From Streptomyces carpinensis (GTDB lineage: Bacteria > Actinomycetota > Actinomycetes > Streptomycetales > Streptomycetaceae), in contig NZ_MUBM01000024.1 in assembly GCF_002154505.1 (NCBI RefSeq), positions 1 through 40,745 of the forward strand: a DNA stretch of 40,745 nucleotides. The letters are read 5' to 3'. The notes below the pieces were generated by a model, which saw nothing but the letters and a program-made list of their open reading frames with translations, made no database searches and had not been told where the DNA came from. Shown piece after piece: positions 16,574 through 25,623 of the stretch (positions within the stretch are counted from its first letter, which is position 1; every line of letters starts with the position of its first letter). The translations under genes and the position numbers were made by a program.

Positions 16574-18088
16574 TTACGAGACCGAATCGGACGAAGCCCG
16601 GGAGGCGGAGCGGGCTCCGACGGGCCGCCGGGTCGCGGTGCCGGGCGGCTGTGCCGCGCCGTTGCGGTGCCGGGCCCGTCGGCTGTGCAGGCGGCTGCCG
16701 CCGTACGCGCCGAGCACAGCCAGGACGAACCCGGTGAGCGCGGACAGTCCCGGATGCGCATCGAGTCCGGCACTCAGACCGCCCATCTCGTTACCCATGA
16801 GACTGATGCCGATCCGCAGCGATCCCCCGGCCACCGACGGAAGCACCAGGGCAGCGATGCCGACCGCGATGCCCATGCGTACGGCGATCTCCGCGTGGCG
16901 GTCGAGGACGGCCTCGGAGTCCTCCCGCGGGGTGCGCGCCGGGGTACGGGCGGCGGCGACGTACCCGGCGACCACCACAAGCAGCAGCATGAGGAGTATG
17001 CCGATCAGCCACAGCGGCACACCAGCGCCGGACCAGGCGCCGAGGTTGACCGACCTGTCCCTGCCCGCCGCGCCGCCCTGGGCTCCGCCGCCGAGCATGC
17101 CGAGCATTCCGCCGCCGTCGGACCGCAGGCGGTACACACCCGCCTCCCAGGAGGTGCCGAGGCCGGCGGTGAACAGCACGACGATCAGGTTGGGGCCGGC
17201 GAGCAGGAGGATGCCCGCCGCCTTGGCCGCCTGCTCCCGGCCGGTCAGGACCGCGGCTCCGGCCAGGAGCGCGACGGCCGCCGCCGAGCAGCACAGCACG
17301 GCGGCGATCCCCGTCAGGGTGGAGGCGACAGCGTTCCACTTCAGCCGCAGGCGGCCCAGGGCGAGGGGGCGCGGCAGTGTCGTACGGCGGGCCGCGACAC
17401 AGCCGACGGCGAGCACGAGGCCCACCCACAGCAGGGCGAACAACGCGGTCGCCACGGCATCGGTCTCGAAGGTCACCGAAGACAGCCCCGAGGCGAGGCC
17501 CCCACCGCCACCGGTGAACCGGCTGAACGCTCCGGCGGAGGCGCCCTTCCCGAACCGTTCCGTCACGCTCTCAGGCAGCCGGGCCGTACCCCGGGCCATC
17601 GCTGCGAGCACCGGGAAGACCACCGCCGTGGTCACCACCACACCGCCGCACCGGGCCCACAGCATCGCCGGGGCGGGCCGCTGCCGCCGGTACAGGGGCC
17701 GGAAGAAGACGACCGCCAGGACGGCCGTGCCCAGGAACGTCAGCGTGAGCGGCGTCAGTGCCGCCTCGCCGGTCAGGCCGAGATGCAGGCCACCGCCACC
17801 ACCCAGTCCCCCGAGCAGCCCGCCGAGGCCCCCTCCGCCGAGTCCGCCGGCGTCGGCGGACTCGGCGGAGGGGACCGACTCCATGGTGACGCCGCCACCG
17901 ACGGCCATGCTCACCATGGTCGGCACGAGGCGGGAGACGGGCGCAATCGTGCCCGCGCCGAGGACGGCCAGTGCCGCCCATGCGGCGGCGGCCATCGTCA
18001 CGACGGCGGCCACGACGGAAAGACCTCCTTCGAGGGCATGACGCCAGAGTGAACCGGGAGGAGCGGAGGGCGACGGGGAGGAGGACAC
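16574..18088 (-). CDS. streptophobe-family membrane protein
   Basis: About 504 residues, extremely hydrophobic, with roughly ten to twelve TM segments separated by Gly-rich loops (GGLGGGGLGGLLGGLGGGGG, GGGMLGMLGGGAQGG). This composition and the ending (SALTGFVLAVLGAYGGSRLH plus an Arg-rich tail) match the streptophobe family, known mainly from Streptomyces and without an established biochemical role. The GTG at 18088 has AGGAG seven bases upstream and gives a better N-terminus than 18163. It sits between an MmpL transporter and a two-component system on the same strand, suggesting an envelope-related module. Confidence 0.8.
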   Translation of the reverse strand: MSSSPSPSAPPGSLWRHALEGGLSVVAAVVTMAAAAWAALAVLGAGTIAPVSRLVPTMVSMAVGGGVTMESVPSAESADAGGLGGGGLGGLLGGLGGGGGLHLGLTGEAALTPLTLTFLGTAVLAVVFFRPLYRRQRPAPAMLWARCGGVVVTTAVVFPVLAAMARGTARLPESVTERFGKGASAGAFSRFTGGGGGLASGLSSVTFETDAVATALFALLWVGLVLAVGCVAARRTTLPRPLALGRLRLKWNAVASTLTGIAAVLCCSAAAVALLAGAAVLTGREQAAKAAGILLLAGPNLIVVLFTAGLGTSWEAGVYRLRSDGGGMLGMLGGGAQGGAAGRDRSVNLGAWSGAGVPLWLIGILLMLLLVVVAGYVAAARTPARTPREDSEAVLDRHAEIAVRMGIAVGIAALVLPSVAGGSLRIGISLMGNEMGGLSAGLDAHPGLSALTGFVLAVLGAYGGSRLHSRRARHRNGAAQPPGTATRRPVGARSASRASSDSVS

Positions 18089-18125
18089 GGGCGGGCTCCT
18101 GGGGGGAGAGATGCAGGGGTATGCA

Positions 18126-18186
18126 GCGGCAGGAGGGACCTGCCGCCGCCTGGACACGAACACGTCCGGGGCCGCGAAGAGCCCCG
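18126..18186. other. two small stem-loops between MmpL and streptophobe genes
   Basis: Arms cggggc (18167-18172) and gccccg (18181-18186) lie just after the MmpL stop, and gcggcagg / cctgccgc with a 5-nt loop follow at 18126-18146. Neither has a U-tract. They could attenuate or process a shared transcript; this is speculative. Confidence 0.3.
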
Positions 18187-18199
18187 TGGCGGAGGGGAT

Positions 18200-20443
18200 T
18201 CAGCCAGCGGAGCCACTGCCGCTTCCCGCGGATTCGACGACGGAGTCCGGGCCGTCACCATGGGATGCCCCGACGGCCGTCACCGTGGGCTCGCCCGGGT
18301 CTCGTTCGATCCGCGCGCCTTCCACGTCGAGGTCGGGGACGAGCCGGTCCAGCCAGCCGGGCAGGCCCCAGGCGCGTCGGCCGAGCAGGGCGAGGACTGC
18401 CGGAACGACCGCCATGCGGACGACGAACGCGTCGAGGAGGACGGCTGCTGCGAGCCCGAAGCCGATGGTCTTGAGCATCTGCTCGTCGGAGCCCATGAAC
18501 GAGGCGAAGACCGAGATCATGATCACGGCAGCTGCGGTCACCACCCGCGTGCTGTGCTCGAATCCGCTGATCACGGAGTCCGACGGCGACTGCCCGTGCA
18601 TGTACGCCTCGCGCATCCGGGTCACCAGGAACACCTCGTAGTCCATGGCGAGGCCGAAGACCACACCGACCATGAAGATCGGCATCATGGACATCACCGG
18701 TCCGGGTTCCGCGACCCCGAAGAGGGACGCCAGCCAGCCCCACTGGAAGACCGCGACCACCGCGCCGAGGCCGGCCAGGACGGACAGGAGGAAGCCCAGT
18801 GCCGCCTTGAGCGGCACGAGGAGGGACCGGAAGACGACGATCAACAGCAGGAACGCCAGACCCACCACGAGTCCGAGGTACGGAAGCAGGGCGTTGGACA
18901 GTTTCTGCGAGACGTCCACGTTCATCGCCGTTGTGCCGGCGACCAGGATGTGGGCGTCGCTCTCGTTCGCAAGTGCCGGGTCGCGCAGTGCGTGCACGAG
19001 GTCGGCCGTCTCGGTGCTGGCCGGTGAGGTGGCCGGGACGACGTTAAGGACGGCGGTGTCGCCGGACTCGCTCAGCCGTGGCTGTCCGACCGCGGTGACG
19101 TCCTTCCTGCCACGGACATGCCCGGCGATGCTCTGGGCGGCCGACTGAGCGCTGTCGCCGTCCTTGGCCTGGACGACCACCGTCAGCGGACCGTTGAAGC
19201 CCGGCCCGAAGCTTTCGGCGACCATGTCGTAGGCCCGGCGCTGCGTCGTCGTGACGGGTTTGCTCTCGTCGCCCGGCAGGCCCATTTCCAGGGAAACCGC
19301 CGGCACCGCGACCACGCCGAGCAGCACGGCACCGCCCAGGAGCACGGCGACCGGACGCCTGACGACGAACCGGGCCCAGCGCACGCCCCTGCCCGACCGT
19401 GGCAGGCCGTCCTTGTCCCTCCCCCGGCGCCGCGGGCGGGCCGGGCCGATCCGACGGCCGCAGATCCCGAGCAGCGCAGGGATCAGCGTGACGGCTATCA
19501 GCACCGCGATGACGACCGTGCCGGCCGCGGCGAGCCCCATCTGCGTCAGCAGCGGGATGCCGACCACACACAGTCCCACGAGGGCGATGACCACGGTCAG
19601 ACCGGCGAACACCACCGCAGATCCCGCGGTACCCACCGCGTGCCCAGCCGCGTCCTCACGGCTGCGGCCACGAGCGAGTTCGGCGCGGTAACGTGAGACG
19701 ACGAACAGGGCGTAGTCGATGCCGACGGCCAGCCCGATCATGGTGGCCAGACCCGACGTCGTCGAGCCGAGGCCGAGCGGTTGCGCCAGCGCCCGGATCG
19801 CCAGGCCACCGATTCCTACTCCGAGTACGGCGGTGAGCAGGGGAAGGCCGGCCGCCAGGAGTGAGCCGAAGGTGATGACAAGCACCACGGCAGCCACCGC
19901 GAGTCCCAGGGCCTCCGAGGAATGCCCGCCCGCCACCGTGTTGACGGCGTTGCCCCCGACCTCGACGGTCAACTCCCGCGAGCGTGCCTGATCGACCGTG
20001 TCCTGCAAAGCGGTGCGTGAGTCCTCCTTCAGTTCCGATGCGGGAACCTGATAAGAGACCTGTGTGTAGGCCGTGGAGGCATCCTTGCTCACCGACGCGC
20101 TCACGTACGGGTCGGAGACCCGCGCGACCTGGGGATCGCTCCCAAGCGCCCGGACCGTCGCCTCGATCGCCTGCCTGTTCACGGGGTCGGTGACCTTGCC
20201 ATCCGCCGCCCGGAACACCACCCGAGCCGTCGCACCGTCGGCATTCAGCTCCGGGAAGCTCTTGTCCAGCAGGTCGTACGCCTGCTGCGCCTCCGTACCG
20301 GGCATCGAGAAGTCATTGGGGGGCGCCGCCGGAGCCCTCCCGGCCAGCACCGCCGTCCCCACGAGCAGAACCACCCACAGCAACGCGACCAGCCAGCGCC
20401 TCCGGAAGGAGAACCGGCCCAGCCCGGAAAGGAATGAGGCCAC
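18200..20443 (-). CDS. MmpL-family RND transporter
   Basis: A 747-residue two-repeat MmpL exporter. It carries MIGLAVGIDYALFVVSRYR (about residue 240) and FGLAMDYEVFLVTRMREAY (about 598), with large extracytoplasmic loops after TM1 and TM7. It starts at a GTG with GGAG eight bases upstream. It is a paralogue of the transporter at 4587-6836 with the same architecture. It heads a reverse-strand series with the streptophobe protein, response regulator and kinase, which suggests control by that two-component system. The substrate is unknown. Confidence 0.93.
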   Translation of the reverse strand: MASFLSGLGRFSFRRRWLVALLWVVLLVGTAVLAGRAPAAPPNDFSMPGTEAQQAYDLLDKSFPELNADGATARVVFRAADGKVTDPVNRQAIEATVRALGSDPQVARVSDPYVSASVSKDASTAYTQVSYQVPASELKEDSRTALQDTVDQARSRELTVEVGGNAVNTVAGGHSSEALGLAVAAVVLVITFGSLLAAGLPLLTAVLGVGIGGLAIRALAQPLGLGSTTSGLATMIGLAVGIDYALFVVSRYRAELARGRSREDAAGHAVGTAGSAVVFAGLTVVIALVGLCVVGIPLLTQMGLAAAGTVVIAVLIAVTLIPALLGICGRRIGPARPRRRGRDKDGLPRSGRGVRWARFVVRRPVAVLLGGAVLLGVVAVPAVSLEMGLPGDESKPVTTTQRRAYDMVAESFGPGFNGPLTVVVQAKDGDSAQSAAQSIAGHVRGRKDVTAVGQPRLSESGDTAVLNVVPATSPASTETADLVHALRDPALANESDAHILVAGTTAMNVDVSQKLSNALLPYLGLVVGLAFLLLIVVFRSLLVPLKAALGFLLSVLAGLGAVVAVFQWGWLASLFGVAEPGPVMSMMPIFMVGVVFGLAMDYEVFLVTRMREAYMHGQSPSDSVISGFEHSTRVVTAAAVIMISVFASFMGSDEQMLKTIGFGLAAAVLLDAFVVRMAVVPAVLALLGRRAWGLPGWLDRLVPDLDVEGARIERDPGEPTVTAVGASHGDGPDSVVESAGSGSGSAG

Positions 20444-20805
20444 AGCAAGGGCTCCAAGTCAGGTCGAGGCTCCCCGGAAAGCCGACGAGCATGCCGTCAG
20501 TGCGGCATCGACGCTGTCAGCACTCCCTGACCACACCCGGAGAGATTCTGGGAGCTTCCTGAGCACTCCGACCGCCACCGTGCGACCTAAACAGCAGAAA
20601 GCGGGCATAATCCCGGTCATCACACCGTGATGCACAGAAAGCTCTTCGACACTGCCCCGTGCACGCGCGATGCGTGAGCGGACGGCCAGGCACGAGGCGT
20701 CACGAGCTGGATCGTGTACGAAACCGCCTGGCACGACCAGGCAATCGAGCGGCTGGCTGGGGGCACGGCGGCCGAGGCGATGGACCATGTCTGGCGGGAG
20801 CATCT
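20444..20805. other. intergenic region with promoter of the MmpL operon and a small remnant ORF
   Basis: This divergent gap precedes the MmpL gene (reverse) and the HEAT-like pseudogene (forward). On the forward strand a short frame (20714-20809) reads VYETAWHDQAIERLAGG then TAAEAMDHVWREHL and stops with a four-base overlap of the next gene's GTG. It could be a tiny coupled ORF or a toxin-like fragment. No stronger signal was seen. Confidence 0.35.
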
Positions 20806-21350
20806 GTGAACCTGACCGCCCTGCCTGAGCCTGCCGTGGTGCTGGCCGAGACCGACGGGGGCGCCCTGGAGCATGCTTACGGGACGGCGGAGGACACCCC
20901 CGCGCAGCTGGTCGCGCTGTTGGACGGCGACCAGCGCGTGAGATCCCAGGCCCTGGACCACCTGCACCACGTGGTACACCACCAGAACGCTCTCTACGTC
21001 GCGACGGTCCCGGCCGCGCTCTACGTGGCTGGGATCCTTTCCGACCCGCGCACCGCCCTGCCCGTCGACAAGAGGCCCCGCGACTTCCCTGGGCCGATGC
21101 GAGCCGAGTTGCTGGGGTGGCTTAACTCGGTGGCGGACGCCGCCGACGACCAAGCCGAGGCGACGATGCGCCGCTTCGGCTTCCCACCCGAGGATTAACC
21201 TCCGTTCGTCCGAACTCGCGAAATCCGGACGCTGCCCTTCTCTGCCGTCTCCATCTACTTCGACGACACCCACACGTGCGTGAAGCGGCCCTTGCCGCCT
21301 GCGTCCTGCTGCTGGACGACCTCCGCCTGCACCGTCATCGGAAAATGGAA
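20806..21350 (+). pseudogene. HEAT-repeat-like hypothetical protein, broken by stop and frameshift
   Basis: A GTG start at 20806 follows GGGAG by five bases. The first 130 residues are intact (PEPAVVLAETDGGALEHAYG, VRSQALDHLHHVVHHQNALY) and look like helical HEAT-type repeats found in uncharacterised or immunity-like Streptomyces proteins. After FGFPPED comes TAA, yet the same frame continues with PPFVRTREIRTLPFSAVSIY and FDDTHTC, so the stop is a nonsense mutation (probably from a Tyr codon). At about 21275 a second break moves the frame to VREAALAACVLLLDDLRLH. The remaining C-terminus is lost. Confidence 0.65.
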
Positions 21351-21491
21351 CCGCACGCTGTGGTCCTCGTGTCAGATACTGATGTTGCTGCTGTGGACGC
21401 GCACGAGGTTGGTCCAGTCGCTGTGGGTCGGGGTGCGTCGGAGACTGGGACTCGATGACGATCCGCCCAGGAGCACAGGGGCAGCAGGGTA

Positions 21492-22607
21492 ATGACAGGC
21501 GACCGCACATCTCTGGTCAGGTGGAGTCGATGGCCTTCTCTCCTGCCTGCCGCGGTGCTCCTCGTCGCGGTCGTCGTCGACGTACTGGCCCCGTCAGGGT
21601 TCAGCGTGTTTCCGCTGCTGGCGGCCGCTCCCGTACTGGCCGCCCCCGTGTACTCGTTGCCGGGCGTAATCGCCACCGGCGTAGTGACGGAGCTGATCGG
21701 GATGGCCGTGGCGTACGCGAAGGGCGTCGCCCTTACCGAATACTCCGTCCGGTTCACGAGCGTCGTAGTCCTGACCGTTCTTGCCGCGATCCTCAACCGG
21801 GTCATGGCCAAAGAGCGGAAGCAGTTGAAGGACACCCGCGAGGTAGCCGAGGCCGTCCAGCGGGCGGTGCTCCCCATCCCCCCCGAGCGGGTCGGGCCGC
21901 TGGCCGTGGCCTCCCGGTACCGGGCCGCCGCGAAGGAGGCTGCCATCGGTGGCGACCTCTACGCCATCCACCCCACACCCGACAGCGTTCGGATGATGAT
22001 CGCCGACGTGCGGGGGAAGGGACTGGGCGCGGTCCGAACCGTCAACAGGCTGCTCGGCGCCTTCTACGAGGCCGTGGCTCACGTCCCCGGCTTGACCGAT
22101 GTGGTCGACCGTTTGGAGGAGGTCATGCAGAGGGTCGATGCCGAGGAGCAGGAGGGCTCCGAGTCCTTTGCCACCGCCGTTGTCATCGACGTCCCCAACG
22201 ACGGCTCCGCCCTATACGTGATCAATCTGGGACACCCCGCGCCGCTCCTCCTCCACCAGGGCCGCGCGAGTCCGCTGGAGCCGTCTGCCCCGTCCCTGCC
22301 CCTGGGCCTGGGCAGCCTGGGCCGTACCCGGGTACCGGTCGATCGGTTCGCCCTGCCGCACGACGCGACCCTGGTGCTGTTCACTGACGGCCTGGTCGAG
22401 GCACGCGACCACCACGGCACCTTCTACAATCCCGTGCCATTCCTGTCCCGTCCCCTCCCAACGGACCCGGGTGTGATCCTGGACGCTCTCATCGCCGATC
22501 TGACCCGGTACACCGAAGGACGCCTGGACGACGATGCCGCCCTCATGGCCGTTACCCGCCGGCCGGACGCGTCCGACGGCACTCACAGAACTCGCTCCGG
22601 CACCTGA
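21492..22607 (+). CDS. membrane-anchored PP2C/SpoIIE-type protein phosphatase
   Basis: A 371-residue protein. Hydrophobic segments fill residues ~15-100, followed by a linker helix (KERKQLKDTREVAEAVQRAV) and a SpoIIE/RsbU-type PP2C domain. Metal-binding and catalytic motifs are AIGGDLYAI, MIADVRGKGLGAVR, NLGHPAPLL, LFTDGLVEARD and DDDAALMAVT. Relatives dephosphorylate anti-anti-sigma factors in Streptomyces partner-switch cascades. No kinase or STAS partner is adjacent, so its pathway is open. A stem-loop begins three bases after the stop. Confidence 0.92.
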   Translation: MTGDRTSLVRWSRWPSLLPAAVLLVAVVVDVLAPSGFSVFPLLAAAPVLAAPVYSLPGVIATGVVTELIGMAVAYAKGVALTEYSVRFTSVVVLTVLAAILNRVMAKERKQLKDTREVAEAVQRAVLPIPPERVGPLAVASRYRAAAKEAAIGGDLYAIHPTPDSVRMMIADVRGKGLGAVRTVNRLLGAFYEAVAHVPGLTDVVDRLEEVMQRVDAEEQEGSESFATAVVIDVPNDGSALYVINLGHPAPLLLHQGRASPLEPSAPSLPLGLGSLGRTRVPVDRFALPHDATLVLFTDGLVEARDHHGTFYNPVPFLSRPLPTDPGVILDALIADLTRYTEGRLDDDAALMAVTRRPDASDGTHRTRSGT

Positions 22608-22610
22608 GGA

Positions 22611-22645
22611 GTGGCCCAGCAGTGCCCGGCACTCTACTGGGCCAC
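22611..22645 (+). terminator. stem-loop terminator of the phosphatase gene
   Basis: The 9-bp arms gtggcccag (22611-22619) and ctgggccac (22637-22645) enclose an inner agtg/cact stem. It starts three bases past the phosphatase stop. Confidence 0.65.
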
Positions 22646-22838
22646 GACGGCGGTGTGATGCCCTTGAACCGACACCGTAGATCCTTGACTTCGCAGCCTT
22701 GCATGATCAATGTTGGACTGCGACTTCGGCGGCTACGATGATCAGCCCAAGCACGAGGTTGACGCCCCCACGGACGCCACCGCGAGGTGAGAGGCACCGG
22801 CCCGGACGGCCGCGGCGCTGGCCCAGACGACTCACTTC

Positions 22839-22910
22839 CACATACACGCCGGGCAGGTGCACGGCGCCCGGGTCGATCTCGCCGGGCTCGACCAGTCCAG
22901 GGCGTTTAGG
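22839..22910 (-). pseudogene. tail of a CoA-transferase subunit A (3-oxoacid type), fragment
   Basis: The reverse strand reads GLVEPGEIDPGAVHLPGVYV, which resembles the conserved (V)EPGE(I/L)DP-x-x-V-x-x-PG(I/V)(F/Y)V motif near the C-terminus of CoA-transferase A subunits. Nothing else of the gene is recognisable. The flanks, 22646-22838 and 22911-23138, hold no supported gene. Confidence 0.4.
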
Positions 22911-23138
22911 CCATCCTTTGTGGGCTTCGCGGGCGGCCGCGGTCCACAGCCGGTGCAGCGGCCGGGTGGGCAGGCCCAGGGCGCGAGTGACGCTGAAGGC
23001 CCCGTGCGAAGGGCCTGCGGCCGGGGAGATCGGTGCCGGCGGCTGGCAGCGCCTGGCCGCGTCCTCACCGGTCGACCCGTTTCCCAGGCTCATGTGCCCC
23101 GGATGTGCCCTCTGGGGCACGTCCCCGGCAGGGGCTCG

Positions 23139-24041
23139 TCATTGCCAGCCATCCGTACGGGCGTCCGTCTCCACTGTCGTAGGAGTACTTCGCCGCCTGC
23201 TGAGCAGCGTGGCGATTGGCAGGGCCGCTGCCAGCCCGCTGAGTAGGATCGCGGCGAGCGCCCCGAGGATGGCGGGCTGGTTGTCGAAGGCGATGCCGAT
23301 CGCGGCAAGCGCGGGACCGGCATTGCGCACCGACGCGACGCCGCCCATGGTCGTGCGGCGCACGGGCGAGCCCGTGGCCAGCAGCGTTCCTACGGCGAAG
23401 GCAATGGCCGAGAGCAGGAACCCGGCGAGGAGGGAGAGGGAGCCGAGGAGCGCGACGAGGCCCCGCCAGTTGCCGAGCAGCATGCCCGCCAGCACGATCA
23501 GGAACGTGACGTTGGAGACTGCCGCCGCCGGGCGGTGCCACGACCCTGCGGTGGGCTCGGCGTAGCGGCGTATCAGCAGGCCGATGGCGAAGGGTACGAG
23601 TTGCAGCAGGGCCACGGTCCGCACCAGTGCTCCCACGTCGAGGGAGACGCTGGTGCCTACGTCGGCGGCGGTCAGGAGGCCGTTGACGGTGGGGGCGAAG
23701 GTGATGCTGCCGACGGAGGCGAGCAGCACCTGCATCGCCGCGCCGCCGACGACGTCACCGGTTTGCACCATGGCGAGTTTCGCCCCGAAGGGGCCGCCCG
23801 GGGAGGCGGCGACCAGGATGAGCGCGATGAAGGAGGCGGAGGGGAGGCTGAACAGCGCGCCGATGCCCCAGCCGAGCAGCGGGACGACCACCATGTTGGC
23901 GGTCAGCGCCAGCAGCAGGAGCGGGACGTTGGCGAAGACGCCGCGCAGTGCCGATACGGTGGCGCCCAAGCCGGCGGCGAACATGGTGGCCGCGATGAAG
24001 ATGACGGTGACGGCGTTGAGCACCAGGTGCAGGGTCTCCAT
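23139..24041 (-). CDS. bile acid:sodium symporter (BASS)-family protein
   Basis: A 300-residue membrane protein with about nine TM segments, starting METLHLVLNAVTVIFIAATM. It has the family's ASPGGPFGAKLAM stretch, and the second half (RNAGPALAAIGIAFDNQPAI) matches the crossover region where sodium and substrate bind in BASS/SBF proteins. The ATG at 24041 follows GGGGGAAGG; the longer frame runs back into the peroxidase gene and is not hydrophobic. Possible substrates include organic anions. It lies 62 bp downstream of the Dyp gene on the same strand. Confidence 0.85.
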   Translation of the reverse strand: METLHLVLNAVTVIFIAATMFAAGLGATVSALRGVFANVPLLLLALTANMVVVPLLGWGIGALFSLPSASFIALILVAASPGGPFGAKLAMVQTGDVVGGAAMQVLLASVGSITFAPTVNGLLTAADVGTSVSLDVGALVRTVALLQLVPFAIGLLIRRYAEPTAGSWHRPAAAVSNVTFLIVLAGMLLGNWRGLVALLGSLSLLAGFLLSAIAFAVGTLLATGSPVRRTTMGGVASVRNAGPALAAIGIAFDNQPAILGALAAILLSGLAAALPIATLLSRRRSTPTTVETDARTDGWQ

Positions 24042-24103
24042 CAGCCTTCCCCCGGGCGGCGAAGCATGTGGGGACGGCGCCGGGGCGGCTCGTCGCCACG
24101 CTG

Positions 24104-25063
24104 TCAGTCGTGCAGGGCGCCGAGCCAACGCAGGGCGGTCAGACTTGGCAGGAAGCAGTACTCGCCTCCTCGGGTGACGACGAACCGCGGCAGTGGGGCA
24201 AGGCGCAGGCGCAGCGGCCGCCGGGGAATGGTGAAGCTGTCGGAGCCGTCGTGGGACCCGGTGACGGGGTCTTTGGCGTTGTTCGCGCCGAAGAAGACGC
24301 CGTCGTTCATCCACTGCGACTGGACGAACTCGAACTGCCGCCCCGGACGCGCGCCGATGAAAGCGAACATCAGGCCGCGGTCGGCTCCGTCGTCCTCCAG
24401 TACCCCCTCGGGCAGTGGCGGACCGTAGACCGCGCCGCGCCGGATCATACGGTGCAGTCGCACCACTCCTGCCACCGCCGCGTCGCGGGGGTTGGCCCGG
24501 CGGATGTGGCAGCCGCCGGGTGTCGTGAATCCCGCCGGATCGTCGCTCTCGTACAGGAAGGTATTACGGCGGTGCGGGTCGGCACCGAGCGCGGGTTCAT
24601 CGCCTTGCGGCGCCAGCGCCAGGGGAGCTCCACTGCGCCAGCGCCCCATGATCTTCGCGGCGATCAGTTCCTCGTCCTCAGGTCCGGTGGAGTTGTCCTT
24701 CAGATAGCGCCGGAACTCGGCGACCTTCTGATGGAGCTTGCGGAAGACCGCGTAGCTGCCGTTGCGGCCCAGCACGGTGGGCTGGGGGCTCTGTATGCCG
24801 CCGAGCTCGTCCCGGTAGCCGAGGACGAACTCACCGGCCTTCAGCGGCACTTCCAACTGGTTGGATCCCGGTATGCCACTGCCTTCGACGGCCGGATGGC
24901 TGACCCCGTCGCGATAGCCGAAATGCTCGGACTCGGTGGGCAGCGCGTAGCAGTCCTGCCGCCATATCGCCGTCACGCCGGACAGTTGGTCGTACGCCGT
25001 GCGGGCCCGGTCGACGGCCGCCCCCAAGTGCGCGGGGTCGGGCGCGACCGCTGTGAGCACCAC
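24104..25063 (-). CDS. Dyp-type peroxidase, N-terminally truncated
   Basis: A heme peroxidase of the DyP family: distal motif GYRDG in EHFGYRDGVSHPAVEG, candidate proximal His in RLHRMIRRG, and RGLMFAFIGARPGRQFEFVQ near the C-terminus. The 319 codons cover only the second half of the first ferredoxin-like domain and the whole second one. In-frame family sequence (VSPEHWEAPLGSPDVHVV) continues upstream of the GTG at 25063 without a start codon, so roughly the first 90-120 residues have been lost by deletion. The catalytic residues remain, but heme-pocket folding is doubtful. It may be a pseudogene. Confidence 0.75.
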   Translation of the reverse strand: MVLTAVAPDPAHLGAAVDRARTAYDQLSGVTAIWRQDCYALPTESEHFGYRDGVSHPAVEGSGIPGSNQLEVPLKAGEFVLGYRDELGGIQSPQPTVLGRNGSYAVFRKLHQKVAEFRRYLKDNSTGPEDEELIAAKIMGRWRSGAPLALAPQGDEPALGADPHRRNTFLYESDDPAGFTTPGGCHIRRANPRDAAVAGVVRLHRMIRRGAVYGPPLPEGVLEDDGADRGLMFAFIGARPGRQFEFVQSQWMNDGVFFGANNAKDPVTGSHDGSDSFTIPRRPLRLRLAPLPRFVVTRGGEYCFLPSLTALRWLGALHD

Positions 25064-25107
25064 GTGGACGTCGGGGCTGCCCAGCGGCGCTTCCCAGTGC
25101 TCCGGGC

Positions 25108-25194
25108 TTACCTCCGCCCGGCCAACGGGCCGGGATCCTCGTCATGGTCACGGCCGTACACCCGGCCGCGCAGCAGCTGCTCATCGCCGTTCAT
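25108..25194 (-). pseudogene. 5' end of an unidentified gene, fused to the truncated peroxidase
   Basis: An ATG at 25194 opens a frame MNGDEQLLRGRVYGRDHDED that stops at TAA after 28 codons. It directly abuts, in another frame, the truncated Dyp sequence. The text looks like a genuine N-terminus of a hydrophilic protein that was joined to the peroxidase by deletion. The family is not recognised. Confidence 0.4.
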
Positions 25195-25573
25195 ACCGTC
25201 CAGCCTTTCAGCCGCCACCGACAACACGGGCTTGCCCAAAACCACCCCGGGACTTACCCACGCCGCCTACTCAACTCCCTGCTCCTGGCACTCACGCTCC
25301 TCGCCTTCGGCCTGCCGTTGGACGGCGACGGCCCGACTCTGGGCGCCCGAGGGCGCCTGCGTAGCCGGTCACGCGGGCAGGGTGGGACTGCCCCCCGCCC
25401 GCCACCACACGGACCAGCGCCGCGCTGACATTATCCACGTCAAGATCCGGACTCTGGCGCAGGCTTCGTGATGGCGTCGTCCAGTGGACCAGTCGTCAAG
25501 TCTCGTTCGTCGGCGGTAGATATCTCCGTGGTATCCGGACGCCCTGGAGATGGCCGTCGACGTCGTGGTCCGC
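25195..25573. other. gap at the left edge of the island
   Basis: No gene is supported. Overlapping open frames lack motifs or ribosome-binding sites. Somewhere here the base composition changes from typical streptomycete to the lower-GC island. No clear attachment site or insertion-sequence end was recognised. Confidence 0.4.
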
Positions 25574-25604
25574 GCGTTGCGGTGGGCGAAGTCCACCGCA
25601 ACGC
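25574..25604 (-). terminator. stem-loop terminator of the monooxygenase gene (left island end)
   Basis: The 12-bp arms gcgttgcggtgg (25574-25585) and ccaccgcaacgc (25593-25604) pair perfectly around a 7-nt loop. It lies 20 bases beyond the stop of the reverse-strand monooxygenase gene. Confidence 0.75.
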
Positions 25605-25623
25605 CCCTCGGGAATGCGCGAGA

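Noticed and set aside
25540..25620. Possible transposase text on the forward strand (DALEMAVDVVVRALRWAK)
   Set aside because: It coincides with the inverted repeat of the monooxygenase terminator, and no further transposase motif supports it.
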